This document shows, one piece after another, positions 15,054 through 22,626 of a stretch of DNA of 26,355 bases; the stretch's first letter is position 1, and each line of letters opens with the position of its first letter. The position numbers were made by a program, and so were the translations under genes. Source of the stretch: Deltaproteobacteria bacterium (GTDB lineage Bacteria; Desulfobacterota; Syntrophia; Syntrophales; UBA5619); the NCBI GenBank assembly GCA_021372695.1, contig JAJFTY010000080.1, forward strand, positions 1 through 26,355. The letters are read 5' to 3'. The notes beneath the pieces are model-generated. The model saw nothing but the letters and a program-made list of their open reading frames with translations, made no database searches and was not told the DNA's origin.

Positions 15054-18000
15054 ATGAATCTGTCCAAGTTCGCTTTACGCAACCCCATTGCCGTTCTGAT
15101 GCTGGTTTTGGGGGTTGTCCTTCTGGGGATCATCTCTTTCGTCAAACTGCCGGTGGATATGTTCCCGGACATCACGTTCCCTTCGATTTCTGTGGGAACC
15201 TTCTATCCCGGAGCGAATCCCCAGGATATGGAAAAGATGGTGACCTATCCGGTGGAAAAAGCCGTTTCCCGGGTGAACGGCGTGAAGTATGTTTCGTCGA
15301 TCTCCCGCCAGGGTGCATCGCTCGTGAGTATCTATTTCAACTGGGGAACGAATCTGGACAGCGCCCAGTCGGACGTCCTGCAGGCCGTCAATCAGATTTT
15401 GAGCGACCTCCCCAGGGGCATACAGTATCCGATCATCCGCAAATTCGACGTATCTCAGATGTCGGTCGTGAATCTTGCCCTGATGGGCGGAGGGCTCAGC
15501 GAAGGGCAGCTCTACGATCTGGCCTACAATGTCGTGGAGCCGGAGCTCGAACATGTGACGAACGTCGCTTCCGCGAGCGTCACCGGGGGAAAAGTCCGGG
15601 AGATCTGCGTGCGCTTCGACCGGCAGCGGCTCCAGGCGTTTAACCTCTCCTGCGAAGCCGTGATTCAGGCCGTGCAGCAGTCCAATCTCATCATCCCCTC
15701 GGGAAACATCAAGGCCGGGCCTTTCGACTACCGGGTGTTCACCGAAACCCAGTTCAGCGTCGTCAAACCGATGGAAGACATCGTTGTTTCCAACGGACGA
15801 AAACAGCCCGTCTACATCCGGGACGTCGCCAGCGTCGAGGATGATTTCCAGGACCAGACGAATATCATCCGGATCAACGGCGAACCCGGTGTCACCCTGT
15901 CCGTGCAGAAAACATCGGGAACCAACACCATTCAGGTTGTGGATGACGTCCACAAAGTCTTGCCCAGGATTCAAAAGATGCTCCCGCCCGGGGTGAAAAT
16001 GGTGGAGCTGTTCGACCAGTCCATCTATATCCGCAACTCCATCAAGAACCTGCAGCACGAGGCCCTCACGGGGGCGTTTCTGGCCGTTTTCGTCATTCTC
16101 ATATTCCTCCGGAATGTGCGCAGCACGATGATCGTCTCGCTCGCGATCCCCATCTCGCTCGTCTGTGCATTCATCCTCCTCTACTTCAACAACCAGACCC
16201 TGAACGTTTTTACCCTGGGAGGGCTGGCCCTGGGCATCGGGTGCCTGGTGGATTATGCCATCGTCGTGCTGGAGAACATCTACCGCCATCGCAATGCCGG
16301 CGAGAATCCTGAGGAGGCCGCCATTAACGGCGCCAAAGAGGTGGGCCTGGCGGTCCTCGCTTCCGCCGTCACCACGATCATCGTTTTCTTGCCGATCGCG
16401 TTCATCTCGGGTATTGCCAAGCTCATCTTCACCCCTCTGGCCATGACCGTGGCCTTCTCGCTCGTCGCCTCCTACTTCGTCTCTCTCACCGTGATCCCGG
16501 TCCTGTCGCGCAAGTATCTGCACCCGGAAACCGACGAGGCATTGCCCCCGGATCCCACGGCCCTGGACCGGCTGAAATGGCGGCTCAAAGAGTGGTTCGA
16601 GCAGATCGACACCCTGTACCAGAACACGCTGACCTGGACGCTCGGCCACCGCAAGATCGTCGTCCTGGCCGTGGTAGCGACGTTCCTGGGCAGCCTGCCC
16701 CTCTATTTCTTCATCGGAAGCGAATTCTTCCCTGCCATGGATGAAAGCCAGTTCCGCTATGTCGTTCAGCTTCCCGTCGGGACGCGCCTGGAGGAATCCG
16801 TTCGGGCCGCAGCCCGGATGGAAAAGATCATCCAGGAGACCATCGGCCGGGAAACCAGGGCCGTCCAGACCAATTTCGGTTTGCCCACGGCCACGCGATC
16901 GGCCCTTTTTTCCCAGAACACCGGGCCCCATACGGGGCGGATCCAGACCCTGCTCGTCGACCCGGGAAAGAGAGAGCTCTCTGCCGACGCCCTGATGGAC
17001 AAACTTCGCCCCATCCTGATGCGGGAATTCCCCGGCGTGCGCATCTACTTCAGCTCCGGAGGCATGGTTTCCCGCCTGATCTCCTTCGGCAACGAGAACC
17101 CCATCGACGTTGAGATTCTCGGATACAATCTCGATGTGTCCGGGAGGCTGGCTGCGCAGGTGGCTGCCCTGGTGCGCTCGACCCCCGGGGCGAGGGATGT
17201 GCGCATCAGCAGGGAACAGGACTATCCTCAGCAGAACATCGTCATCGACCGGGAGAGAGCCTCCCTGATGGGACTGAACACCTCTCAGGACGCCAGGGCC
17301 GTCCAGACCTTCATCAACGGGTACAAGGCCTCGGTCTTTTCGGACCCCATGACCGGGAATCAGTACGATATCACCGTCCGGGCCCGGGAGAGCGACCGGG
17401 TTTCGCTCGCCGACCTGAGTCAGGTATTCGTGCCGAACGCCCAGGGTCGGCCCATTCCTCTGGACAATATCGCCAGCATCAACCGGGGAGCCGGGCCCAT
17501 CCAGATCGAACGCAAGTATCAGCAGCGGATTATCCACGTCACGGCCAATACCTTCGGCCGGGATCTCGGGAGCGTGGCCGCGGAGATCCAGGAGAAATTG
17601 GACAAGATGCAGCTGCCTCCGAACTTCAAGGTCATCCTGGGCGGGGCCGTCGAAAGCCAGCGGGAATCTTTCGTCGCTCTGTTTGGGGCCCTGATCCTGG
17701 CCATCGTGTTGGTCTACATGGTCCTCGCTTCCCAGTTCAAGTCGCTGATCGATCCGTTCATCATCATGTTTTCCGTTCCCCTGGGAATGATCGGTGTCCT
17801 CTGGGCCCTCTTTTTGACCCAGACCAATCTCTCGGTGATCTCCTTCATGGGGGTGATCATGATGGCCGGCATCGTGGTCAGCAACGGGATCCTCCTGGTC
17901 GATTACACCAACCGCCTGCGCGGACGGGGTCTGGCGCTCGAGGAAGCGGTGATCCTCGGCGGCCGGACGAGGCTGAGGCCGATTCTGATGACTGCCCTCT

Positions 18001-18194
18001 GCACGATTCTGGGTCTCTTTCCCATGGCCATCGGGCTCGGTGAGGGATCGGAATCGAACGCGCCGATGGCGATCGCGGTGATCGGAGGGCTTTCCGTTTC
18101 CACCTGTTTGACCCTGCTTTTCACCCCGACCCTGTATGCGGTCTTTGAAACCCGCTTCAAAAGGGAGATCGCCCCCGAAAATACGCGGCAATAG
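15054..18194 (+). CDS. RND-family efflux permease
   Basis: At 1046 residues with 12 predicted membrane segments and two large periplasmic loops, this is a full-length RND pump. It starts NLSKFALRNPIAVLM and shows the family motifs PVDMFPDITFPSISV, AGENPEEAAINGAKEVGLAVLAS and GRTRLRPILMTALCTILGLFPMAIG. The proton-relay residues differ from AcrB: helix 4 reads GCLVDYAIVVLEN, with D400 but tyrosine in place of the second aspartate. Helix 10 reads GIVVSNGILLVDY, with S943 where AcrB has its key lysine. It thus belongs to a divergent branch that exports hydrophobic compounds or peptides; the substrate is unknown. It is co-transcribed with the adaptor. Confidence 0.94.
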   Translation: MNLSKFALRNPIAVLMLVLGVVLLGIISFVKLPVDMFPDITFPSISVGTFYPGANPQDMEKMVTYPVEKAVSRVNGVKYVSSISRQGASLVSIYFNWGTNLDSAQSDVLQAVNQILSDLPRGIQYPIIRKFDVSQMSVVNLALMGGGLSEGQLYDLAYNVVEPELEHVTNVASASVTGGKVREICVRFDRQRLQAFNLSCEAVIQAVQQSNLIIPSGNIKAGPFDYRVFTETQFSVVKPMEDIVVSNGRKQPVYIRDVASVEDDFQDQTNIIRINGEPGVTLSVQKTSGTNTIQVVDDVHKVLPRIQKMLPPGVKMVELFDQSIYIRNSIKNLQHEALTGAFLAVFVILIFLRNVRSTMIVSLAIPISLVCAFILLYFNNQTLNVFTLGGLALGIGCLVDYAIVVLENIYRHRNAGENPEEAAINGAKEVGLAVLASAVTTIIVFLPIAFISGIAKLIFTPLAMTVAFSLVASYFVSLTVIPVLSRKYLHPETDEALPPDPTALDRLKWRLKEWFEQIDTLYQNTLTWTLGHRKIVVLAVVATFLGSLPLYFFIGSEFFPAMDESQFRYVVQLPVGTRLEESVRAAARMEKIIQETIGRETRAVQTNFGLPTATRSALFSQNTGPHTGRIQTLLVDPGKRELSADALMDKLRPILMREFPGVRIYFSSGGMVSRLISFGNENPIDVEILGYNLDVSGRLAAQVAALVRSTPGARDVRISREQDYPQQNIVIDRERASLMGLNTSQDARAVQTFINGYKASVFSDPMTGNQYDITVRARESDRVSLADLSQVFVPNAQGRPIPLDNIASINRGAGPIQIERKYQQRIIHVTANTFGRDLGSVAAEIQEKLDKMQLPPNFKVILGGAVESQRESFVALFGALILAIVLVYMVLASQFKSLIDPFIIMFSVPLGMIGVLWALFLTQTNLSVISFMGVIMMAGIVVSNGILLVDYTNRLRGRGLALEEAVILGGRTRLRPILMTALCTILGLFPMAIGLGEGSESNAPMAIAVIGGLSVSTCLTLLFTPTLYAVFETRFKREIAPENTRQ

Positions 18195-18212
18195 GCTCCA
18201 AAGGAGCATGTT

Positions 18213-18479
18213 ATGGCGGTTGGTTGGGCCCGTGACGGGGCTGTGCAGGAACAGATAGACGCCACGGTGGAAGACGGGGTGGAACTGGCCAGGAGTCGGT
18301 TGCCCGATGGCGAGAGCTCAACGCATTGCAGGGAATGCGGGGCCGCTATTCCGGATGCTCGCCGTAAAGCGATCCCCGGAGTCTGCCTTTGTGTCAGTTG
18401 CCAATCAGAACTCGAAAAGGAGCAGAAGACTGTCGCCCTGTACAATCGTCGTGGCAGCAAAGACAGTCAGCTTAAGTGA
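18213..18479 (+). CDS. DksA/TraR-family C4 zinc-finger protein
   Basis: The 88-residue protein follows AAAGGAG and starts 18 bases after the RND gene. Residues 39-63 form a four-cysteine zinc finger, CREC with IPDARRKAIPGVC and CVSC (C39, C42, C60, C63), the hallmark of short DksA/TraR proteins such as YbiI. An extra C58 is present. The long coiled coil of true DksA is missing, so binding in the RNA polymerase secondary channel would be like TraR at most. It may modulate transcription under stress; the target genes are not evident. Confidence 0.88.
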   Translation: MAVGWARDGAVQEQIDATVEDGVELARSRLPDGESSTHCRECGAAIPDARRKAIPGVCLCVSCQSELEKEQKTVALYNRRGSKDSQLK

Positions 18480-18530
18480 CGGGTTGCTTTGAAGGGCGTG
18501 CAGAACAGGGAACGAAAAGGGGGTGTCACG

Positions 18531-19214
18531 ATGGGAGCCGGTGATGGCAGCATCGGGAGAGTCAGCCGCCGGGAGTTCGTGGTTTTCTCCGCCGGACTCA
18601 TCACCGCAATCACGCTCGGGGGCGTGCCGGGTGCGGGGATCGGCCGTGCAGCAGACATCAAGTTCCCCGAAGGCCGATGCGGGGGTGAGAAGAATATGCA
18701 AAAGAGGGTATTGGTCGCCTACGCCAGCAAATATGGTTCCACCGGAGGGGTCGCCGACGCCATCGGAAAGGAGTTGTGCGGCAAAGAGGTGGCCGTGGAC
18801 GTGGCTCTGATCAAGAATGTCCGTGACATCGGCTCATATCAGGGAGTGATCATCGGCAGCGCCATCTATATGGGCAAGTGGATGTCCGAGGCGGCGGATT
18901 TTGTCAAGGAGAACAGGGATGCCCTGTGCAAAGTCCCGGTCGCCTATTTTCTGGTGTGCATGACCCTCTCCGAGCCGACTGAAAAAAAGCGGGCCGAAGC
19001 GCTCTCCTACATGGAACCCATCCTCAAAGCCGTTCCGGAAATCAAGCCAGTCGGCATGGGGACATTTGCCGGGGCGATGGACTACAACAACCTTTCCTGG
19101 CTCAACAAAAAGATTCTGAAGTCCAAAGGAACCCCGGAAGGCGATTTCCGTGACTGGAACGCCATTCGCGCCTGGGCGCGCGAGCCGGTATACGCGAAGC
19201 TCAGCCGATCATGA
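18531..19214 (+). CDS. Tat-exported flavodoxin-domain protein (HemG-like)
   Basis: From the ATG at 18531 (after AAAAGGGGG) the 227-residue protein begins with a twin-arginine signal: RVSRREFVVFSAGLITAIT, cleavage near GRAADI. A flavodoxin domain follows from about residue 56: MQKRVLVAYASKYGSTGG is the FMN phosphate loop, then GVIIGSAIYMGKWM and MGTFAGAMDYNNLSW. It resembles menaquinone-dependent protoporphyrinogen oxidase (HemG) and flavodoxin_5 proteins. An in-frame ATG at 18696, with GGGGGTGAG upstream, sits exactly at the start of the domain and could make a cytoplasmic form. The stop overlaps a possible start of the next gene. Exact substrate unknown. Confidence 0.8.
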   Translation: MGAGDGSIGRVSRREFVVFSAGLITAITLGGVPGAGIGRAADIKFPEGRCGGEKNMQKRVLVAYASKYGSTGGVADAIGKELCGKEVAVDVALIKNVRDIGSYQGVIIGSAIYMGKWMSEAADFVKENRDALCKVPVAYFLVCMTLSEPTEKKRAEALSYMEPILKAVPEIKPVGMGTFAGAMDYNNLSWLNKKILKSKGTPEGDFRDWNAIRAWAREPVYAKLSRS

Positions 19215-19246
19215 TCCAGAAAGCGAAACCGGATAGGGAGGCATCG

Positions 19247-19426
19247 ATGGAGCACAGCAACTGGACTTTGAAAATGGCCGATTTCTGCAAGAAAAGCTGC
19301 ACGGGATGTAAAATCGCCAGAAAAAAAGGCAGGGGATTCCTATATCAGTTCGTAAAACTTGAAAGCAGATTCTGCCCCATGTGCAGGGCGTACGAAAAGG
19401 TATACGGCAAGAAGGCATACGAATAA
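19247..19426 (+). CDS. Small cysteine-rich protein of unknown function
   Basis: The start at 19247 (GGGAGG six bases upstream) gives 59 residues; a longer start at 19211 overlaps the flavodoxin stop as ATGA. Five cysteines, C14, C18, C21, C43 and C46 (FCKKSCTGCK and RFCPMC), suggest a zinc or iron-sulfur site made from CxxC pairs. The rest is basic (KKGRG, KKAYE). It has no signal peptide from this start. Translational coupling to the flavodoxin gene suggests a shared redox role, such as an electron-transfer partner, but this is inference only. Confidence 0.68.
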   Translation: MEHSNWTLKMADFCKKSCTGCKIARKKGRGFLYQFVKLESRFCPMCRAYEKVYGKKAYE

Positions 19427-19578
19427 ATTCCTCTATTTCTGAGATCCGTCTCCATCCGTAATCCCCAAATCTGACAACGGCCTTCTGGGGAGTTCTCCTG
19501 TGCGAGCGGCCGATCCTTTTGATTGGCGCCCATCCCTTCCTATGGCAGTCACCATCCTCTCAGGGGGTATCGTTCGCG

Positions 19579-19606
19579 TTGACAAAGTCACCATTGGCGT
19601 TAGATT
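19579..19606 (+). promoter_or_regulatory. Candidate promoter for the J-domain gene
   Basis: A perfect TTGACA (19579-19584) is followed after 16 bases by TAGATT (19601-19606). The predicted transcript start is about 45-50 bases before the ATG at 19660, a normal leader length. Confidence 0.45.
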
Positions 19607-19659
19607 AATTGAAGACGGCGGCCATCGGGGAAGGACCAAAAGGAAGGAAGGGATGGAGC

Positions 19660-20355
19660 ATGGCCAAGAGTTACTATGCGATTCTCGGAATTTCCTCCGG
19701 TGCGACGGAAGGCGAAATCAGAGCAGCATACCGTCGACTTCTGAAAGAATTCCATCCGGACCGCTATCCGGGCGGAATTCATATATTTCAGCAAATTAAA
19801 GAAGCCTACGCGGTATTGAGCGATGATCAGGAACGGCGGAAATACGACCGGAATCTGACAAACGCAAAGACAGGCGAGTCTGTCAGTCACGAGTTTTATC
19901 CGGGAGCAGAATCTCCCATTCCTGAGGAGCAGCCAACCGACCGCGATGACATCTCGCTTGTGAGGTCGTTTCAGACCTTTACGCCTTCATTCGACGAGAT
20001 ATTCGATTGGCTGTGGACCAATTTTTCGACCATCCATTACCCCAAATCCGGACGGGTGCAGCGTCTGACACTCGAGGTTCCCATAACGAATGAGCAGGCG
20101 CGCGACGGTGGGACCGCCAGAGTCCTGGTTCCCGTAAGAGCCATCTGTAGAATATGCCGCGGGCAGGGCGAGGTGGGGCCTTATGAGTGCCCGAGATGTG
20201 CCGGGGAGGGGGCCATTGTTGGAGAAATACCCGTTGCCGTTTCATTTCCATCCGGTTTGAAGTCAGATCATGCCGTGATGATTCCTTTGGACCGGTACGG
20301 TATCCAGAATCTTCGCCTGATGGTACTTTTTCACCTCACCGATGCTTATCAATAA
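19660..20355 (+). CDS. J-domain protein with a half zinc-finger region (DnaJ-like)
   Basis: The ATG at 19660 has an AAGGAAGG site upstream and starts a J domain directly: SYYAILGISSGATEGEIRAAY with the HPD motif at residues 32-34, needed to stimulate Hsp70. After an acidic linker, a beta-rich substrate-binding segment (about 130-160) is interrupted by only two CxxCxGxG motifs, CRICRGQG (C163, C166) and CPRCAGEG (C177, C180), instead of four. The protein then ends after a short second beta segment. With 231 residues it is much shorter than DnaJ, so it is probably a specialised co-chaperone with one zinc centre. It has no DnaK neighbour here. Confidence 0.85.
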   Translation: MAKSYYAILGISSGATEGEIRAAYRRLLKEFHPDRYPGGIHIFQQIKEAYAVLSDDQERRKYDRNLTNAKTGESVSHEFYPGAESPIPEEQPTDRDDISLVRSFQTFTPSFDEIFDWLWTNFSTIHYPKSGRVQRLTLEVPITNEQARDGGTARVLVPVRAICRICRGQGEVGPYECPRCAGEGAIVGEIPVAVSFPSGLKSDHAVMIPLDRYGIQNLRLMVLFHLTDAYQ

Positions 20356-20505
20356 CCTGGACTCACCTGATCGACCTTTCTTCCAACAACGGAAGACTGC
20401 GTTGTATTCTTGATATTGACAATCCAATCCACAGGTGCGAATGGGCTGTCATCGAAATCAGGTCCGGGTTATAGCGGCGCCGAGTTCAACGAGGAGGTCA
20501 GAATT

Positions 20506-21462
20506 TTGAATCTGGAAACGGGTGTTCCGCGGATCATTCTGGGAACCATGAACTTCGGAGAACAGGTCGACGAACCCGCGGCCGACCGCATGCTGTCGAT
20601 GTTCCTCGACCGGGGATACGCTGAAATCGACACGGCATCCAAGTACACCGGCGGTGCATCCGAAGAGATCCTGGGCCGTCTTTTGACGCCGGAGCGTCGG
20701 GGAAAGGTATATCTGGCAACCAAGGCCAATCCCCTGAGCGGAGGAGGTCTTGGACCCGAAAGCCTCACCCGGCAGGTCGACACCTCCCTGCGCCGGCTGA
20801 ATACGGATCATGTCGACCTTCTCTACCTGCATATGCCGGACCTCAAAACCCCCATTGAAATCACGCTCGAAGCCTGCGCAAAGCTCCATGCCGAAGGCAA
20901 ATTCAGGGAGTTCGGGCTGAGCAATTATGCCTCCTGGCAGGTGGCGGACATCTGGCATCTTTGCGAGCGGAACGGATGGAAGGCGCCGTCGGTTTACCAG
21001 GGCAGATACAACGCGGTTTCCCGGGACGTCGAAAGCGAGCTCTTTCCCGCAGTCCGCCGTTTCGGAATCCGGTTTTACGCCTACAATCCACTGGCCGGCG
21101 GTCTTTTGTCCGGTAAGTATTCTCGGATCGATGACCTGCCCCATGAAGGAAGGTTCGCTATCAAGGCCTCATACCGGGAACGTTTCTGGAAGAAATCTTA
21201 CTTCGACGCCATGGCCGTCATCAGGGAAGCTGCCGAACAGGAGGGGCTCACCCTGCTCCGGGCCGCCTTGCGTTGGATCCTGAAATACTCTCATCTGCAA
21301 ACCTCAAGCGGCGACGGCGTGATCCTCGCGGCATCGAATCTGACGCAGTGGGAAACCAATCTGAACAGCCTCCGCGGCGAGCTTCCTGCGAAGGTCGTCG
21401 AGGCGATCGATCAGGCCTGGGAAATGGCCCGTCCGGATTGCCCCTCTTATTCCAGAGCGTGA
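20506..21462 (+). CDS. Aldo/keto reductase (AKR7/aflatoxin-aldehyde-reductase-like)
   Basis: A TTG at 20506 is preferred because GAGGAGG lies seven bases upstream and the protein then begins directly with the first strand (VPRIILGTMNFGEQ). The 318-residue TIM-barrel enzyme has the catalytic tetrad D42, Y47 (IDTASKYTGG), K73 (LATKANP) and H109 (LLYLHMPD). FREFGLSNYASWQV and FYAYNPLAGGLLSGKYS are characteristic of the AKR7 group, which reduces aldehydes, including dialdehydes and succinic semialdehyde, with NADPH. Upstream residues from a start at 20410 look random. It appears to be a single-gene unit. Confidence 0.9.
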   Translation: MNLETGVPRIILGTMNFGEQVDEPAADRMLSMFLDRGYAEIDTASKYTGGASEEILGRLLTPERRGKVYLATKANPLSGGGLGPESLTRQVDTSLRRLNTDHVDLLYLHMPDLKTPIEITLEACAKLHAEGKFREFGLSNYASWQVADIWHLCERNGWKAPSVYQGRYNAVSRDVESELFPAVRRFGIRFYAYNPLAGGLLSGKYSRIDDLPHEGRFAIKASYRERFWKKSYFDAMAVIREAAEQEGLTLLRAALRWILKYSHLQTSSGDGVILAASNLTQWETNLNSLRGELPAKVVEAIDQAWEMARPDCPSYSRA

Positions 21463-21471
21463 AGGATTCCC

Positions 21472-21496
21472 CGGAGAGCTCCGCAGCGTATTTTTC
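21472..21496 (+). terminator. Weak candidate terminator after the aldo/keto reductase
   Basis: CGGAGAGCTCCG, a short GC-rich self-complementary stretch, is followed seven bases later by TTTTT. The stem is short with a small loop, so the call is weak. Confidence 0.28.
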
Positions 21497-21564
21497 TCCT
21501 TGATATCCAAACGGTTTTTCGGTATTCTCTTCCCCAAAGTATCAGCCCGAACTCTTTAGTGTAC

Positions 21565-21642
21565 TTGACTTCTCCCTCCCCTCGACGGGGGCAGCCTTTT
21601 TTCTCTCCACCCCCGCGGGGGAGGGACAGGGTAGGGGGTGAT
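21565..21642. repeat. Dispersed C-tract/G-tract repeat, probably two partial copies
   Basis: CTTCTCCCTCCCCTCGACGG (from 21568) and the later ACCCCCGCGGGGGAGGGACA...AGGGGGTGA (21609-21642) look like the two arms of the common intergenic repeat CTCCCTCCCC...GGGGGAGGG...GGGGGTG. The arrangement suggests one copy has been broken and rejoined around CAGCCTTTTTTCTC. Confidence 0.45.
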
Positions 21643-21788
21643 TCTCTTCCTTTGATCTATCTTCGTCGCCGCGCCCTAGGGGCTGAAGCGGATCAGGTCA
21701 TCCGGACCGCCGTGCGGGGCAGACGCCCGGCGGTGGACCGGCCGCATTCTTGACAGGTTTGTCGCAATTGAAGGATTGGTGACTGATT

Positions 21789-22562
21789 GTGAGCAAATTA
21801 TTCCTTGATGTCTTGGGCAATAAGGAACTTGTCGATGGTTACCAAATTGAAGATTCCATTGCTGAAAAATACAATCTAAAACCCGGTTCCCGGTGTCCGT
21901 TCACAGGCCTTTGTGTGGAGGTCTTATCTCCCGAGCAAGCCGGAGCGGTGGAAAAAGCCGGGCGCCAGAAGAGGATCAAACAGCAAACAAAAGCTCCTGC
22001 AAGAGAGGAAGTGCGTATGGCAACAGCAAAGAAGGTTCCGGCAAAACCCGCCAAGGCCGCGGCAAAGGCCACTGCGAAAACCAAGGCTCCCGTGAAACCG
22101 GCTAAAGCGAAGGTAAAATCAGCTGCCAAGGCGCCGGCAAAAGCCAAGGTAAAGGTAAAAGTGCCGGTCAAAGCAAAGGTCGTCGCCAAGAAACCGGTCA
22201 AAGCCAAAGGAAAAGTGGCTGCCAAGATGCCTGCAAAAGCCAAGGTAAAGGCAAAAGCGCCGGTCAAAGCAAAGGTCGTCGCCAAGAAACCGGCCAAAGC
22301 GAAGGGAAAAGTGGCTGCCAAGGTACCGGCAAAAGCCAAGGCAAAGGTAAAAGCGCCGGTCAAAGCAAAGGTCGTCGCCAAGAAACCGGTCAAAGCCAAA
22401 GGAAAAGTGGCTGCCAAGATGCCTGCAAAAGCCAAGGTAAAGGTAAAAGCGCCGGTCAAGGCAAGGGCGGTTGCCAAGAAACCGGTCAAAGCGAAGGTAA
22501 AGGCCAAACCGCCCGTCAAAGCAAAGGTCGTTGCCAGGAAACCGACCAAGGCTAAGAAATGA
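21789..22562 (+). CDS. Histone-H1-like Lys/Ala/Pro repeat protein with an N-terminal globular domain
   Basis: The GTG start has GGTGA six bases upstream. Residues 1-50 form a compact, non-repetitive domain (LFLDVLGNKELVDGYQIEDS and CPFTGLC, with C36 and C42) that I do not recognise. From about residue 77 the protein is almost only Lys, Ala, Val and Pro in KAKVVAKKPVKAKGKVAAK-type units, as in histone H1, AlgP and bacterial H1-like proteins that bind DNA without sequence preference. ATG 22017 (M77) lies after GAGAGG at eight-base spacing, exactly where the basic tail begins, so a second, tail-only product is possible. Total 257 residues. It probably compacts the nucleoid. Confidence 0.83.
   Translation: MSKLFLDVLGNKELVDGYQIEDSIAEKYNLKPGSRCPFTGLCVEVLSPEQAGAVEKAGRQKRIKQQTKAPAREEVRMATAKKVPAKPAKAAAKATAKTKAPVKPAKAKVKSAAKAPAKAKVKVKVPVKAKVVAKKPVKAKGKVAAKMPAKAKVKAKAPVKAKVVAKKPAKAKGKVAAKVPAKAKAKVKAPVKAKVVAKKPVKAKGKVAAKMPAKAKVKVKAPVKARAVAKKPVKAKVKAKPPVKAKVVARKPTKAKK
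22167..22559 (+). repeat. Tandem 96-bp repeat inside the H1-like gene
   Basis: Units starting GTCAAAGCAAAGGTCGT recur at 22167, 22263 and 22359 with a 96-base period (32 codons). A diverged start follows at 22455 and a shortened last unit at 22515. Copies 1 and 3 are nearly identical, pointing to recent duplication or recombination within the gene. Confidence 0.88.
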
Positions 22563-22626
22563 TTCTGCCCCTCTGCGAAAAGAGGGCTGGCAGGCGCAAT
22601 ACGGAACAATCGGTCTGCCGATAAGG

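Larger units (their letters stand above)
21463..21788. other. Gene-free interval with repeat remnants
   Basis: About 325 bases. It holds the weak terminator, a dispersed G/C-tract repeat (next entry) and a GC-rich stretch at about 21665-21750 with no recognisable coding content, although a frame there translates as EADQVIRTAVRGRRPAVD. TTGACA occurs at 21750-21755, but I find no matching -10 box. Confidence 0.4.

Noticed and set aside
15075..18209. Minus-strand open frame of about 1044 codons opposite the RND permease
   Set aside because: The plus strand encodes a full RND pump. The antisense frame is Asp/His/Gly-rich with no membrane or known domains, a typical shadow of GC-rich codons.
21559..21753. 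64-codon frame in the repeat-rich gap before the H1-like gene
   Set aside because: Half of it is the dispersed C/G-tract repeat; no start site or domain is evident.
22167..22559. Regular repeats that could be taken for a CRISPR array
   Set aside because: The 96-base units are coding (Lys/Ala/Pro protein), have no unique spacers and lie in frame in one gene.
21839..22609. Minus-strand frame rich in Phe, Ala and Leu opposite the H1-like gene
   Set aside because: It is the antisense reading of lysine/alanine codons and only mimics a membrane protein.
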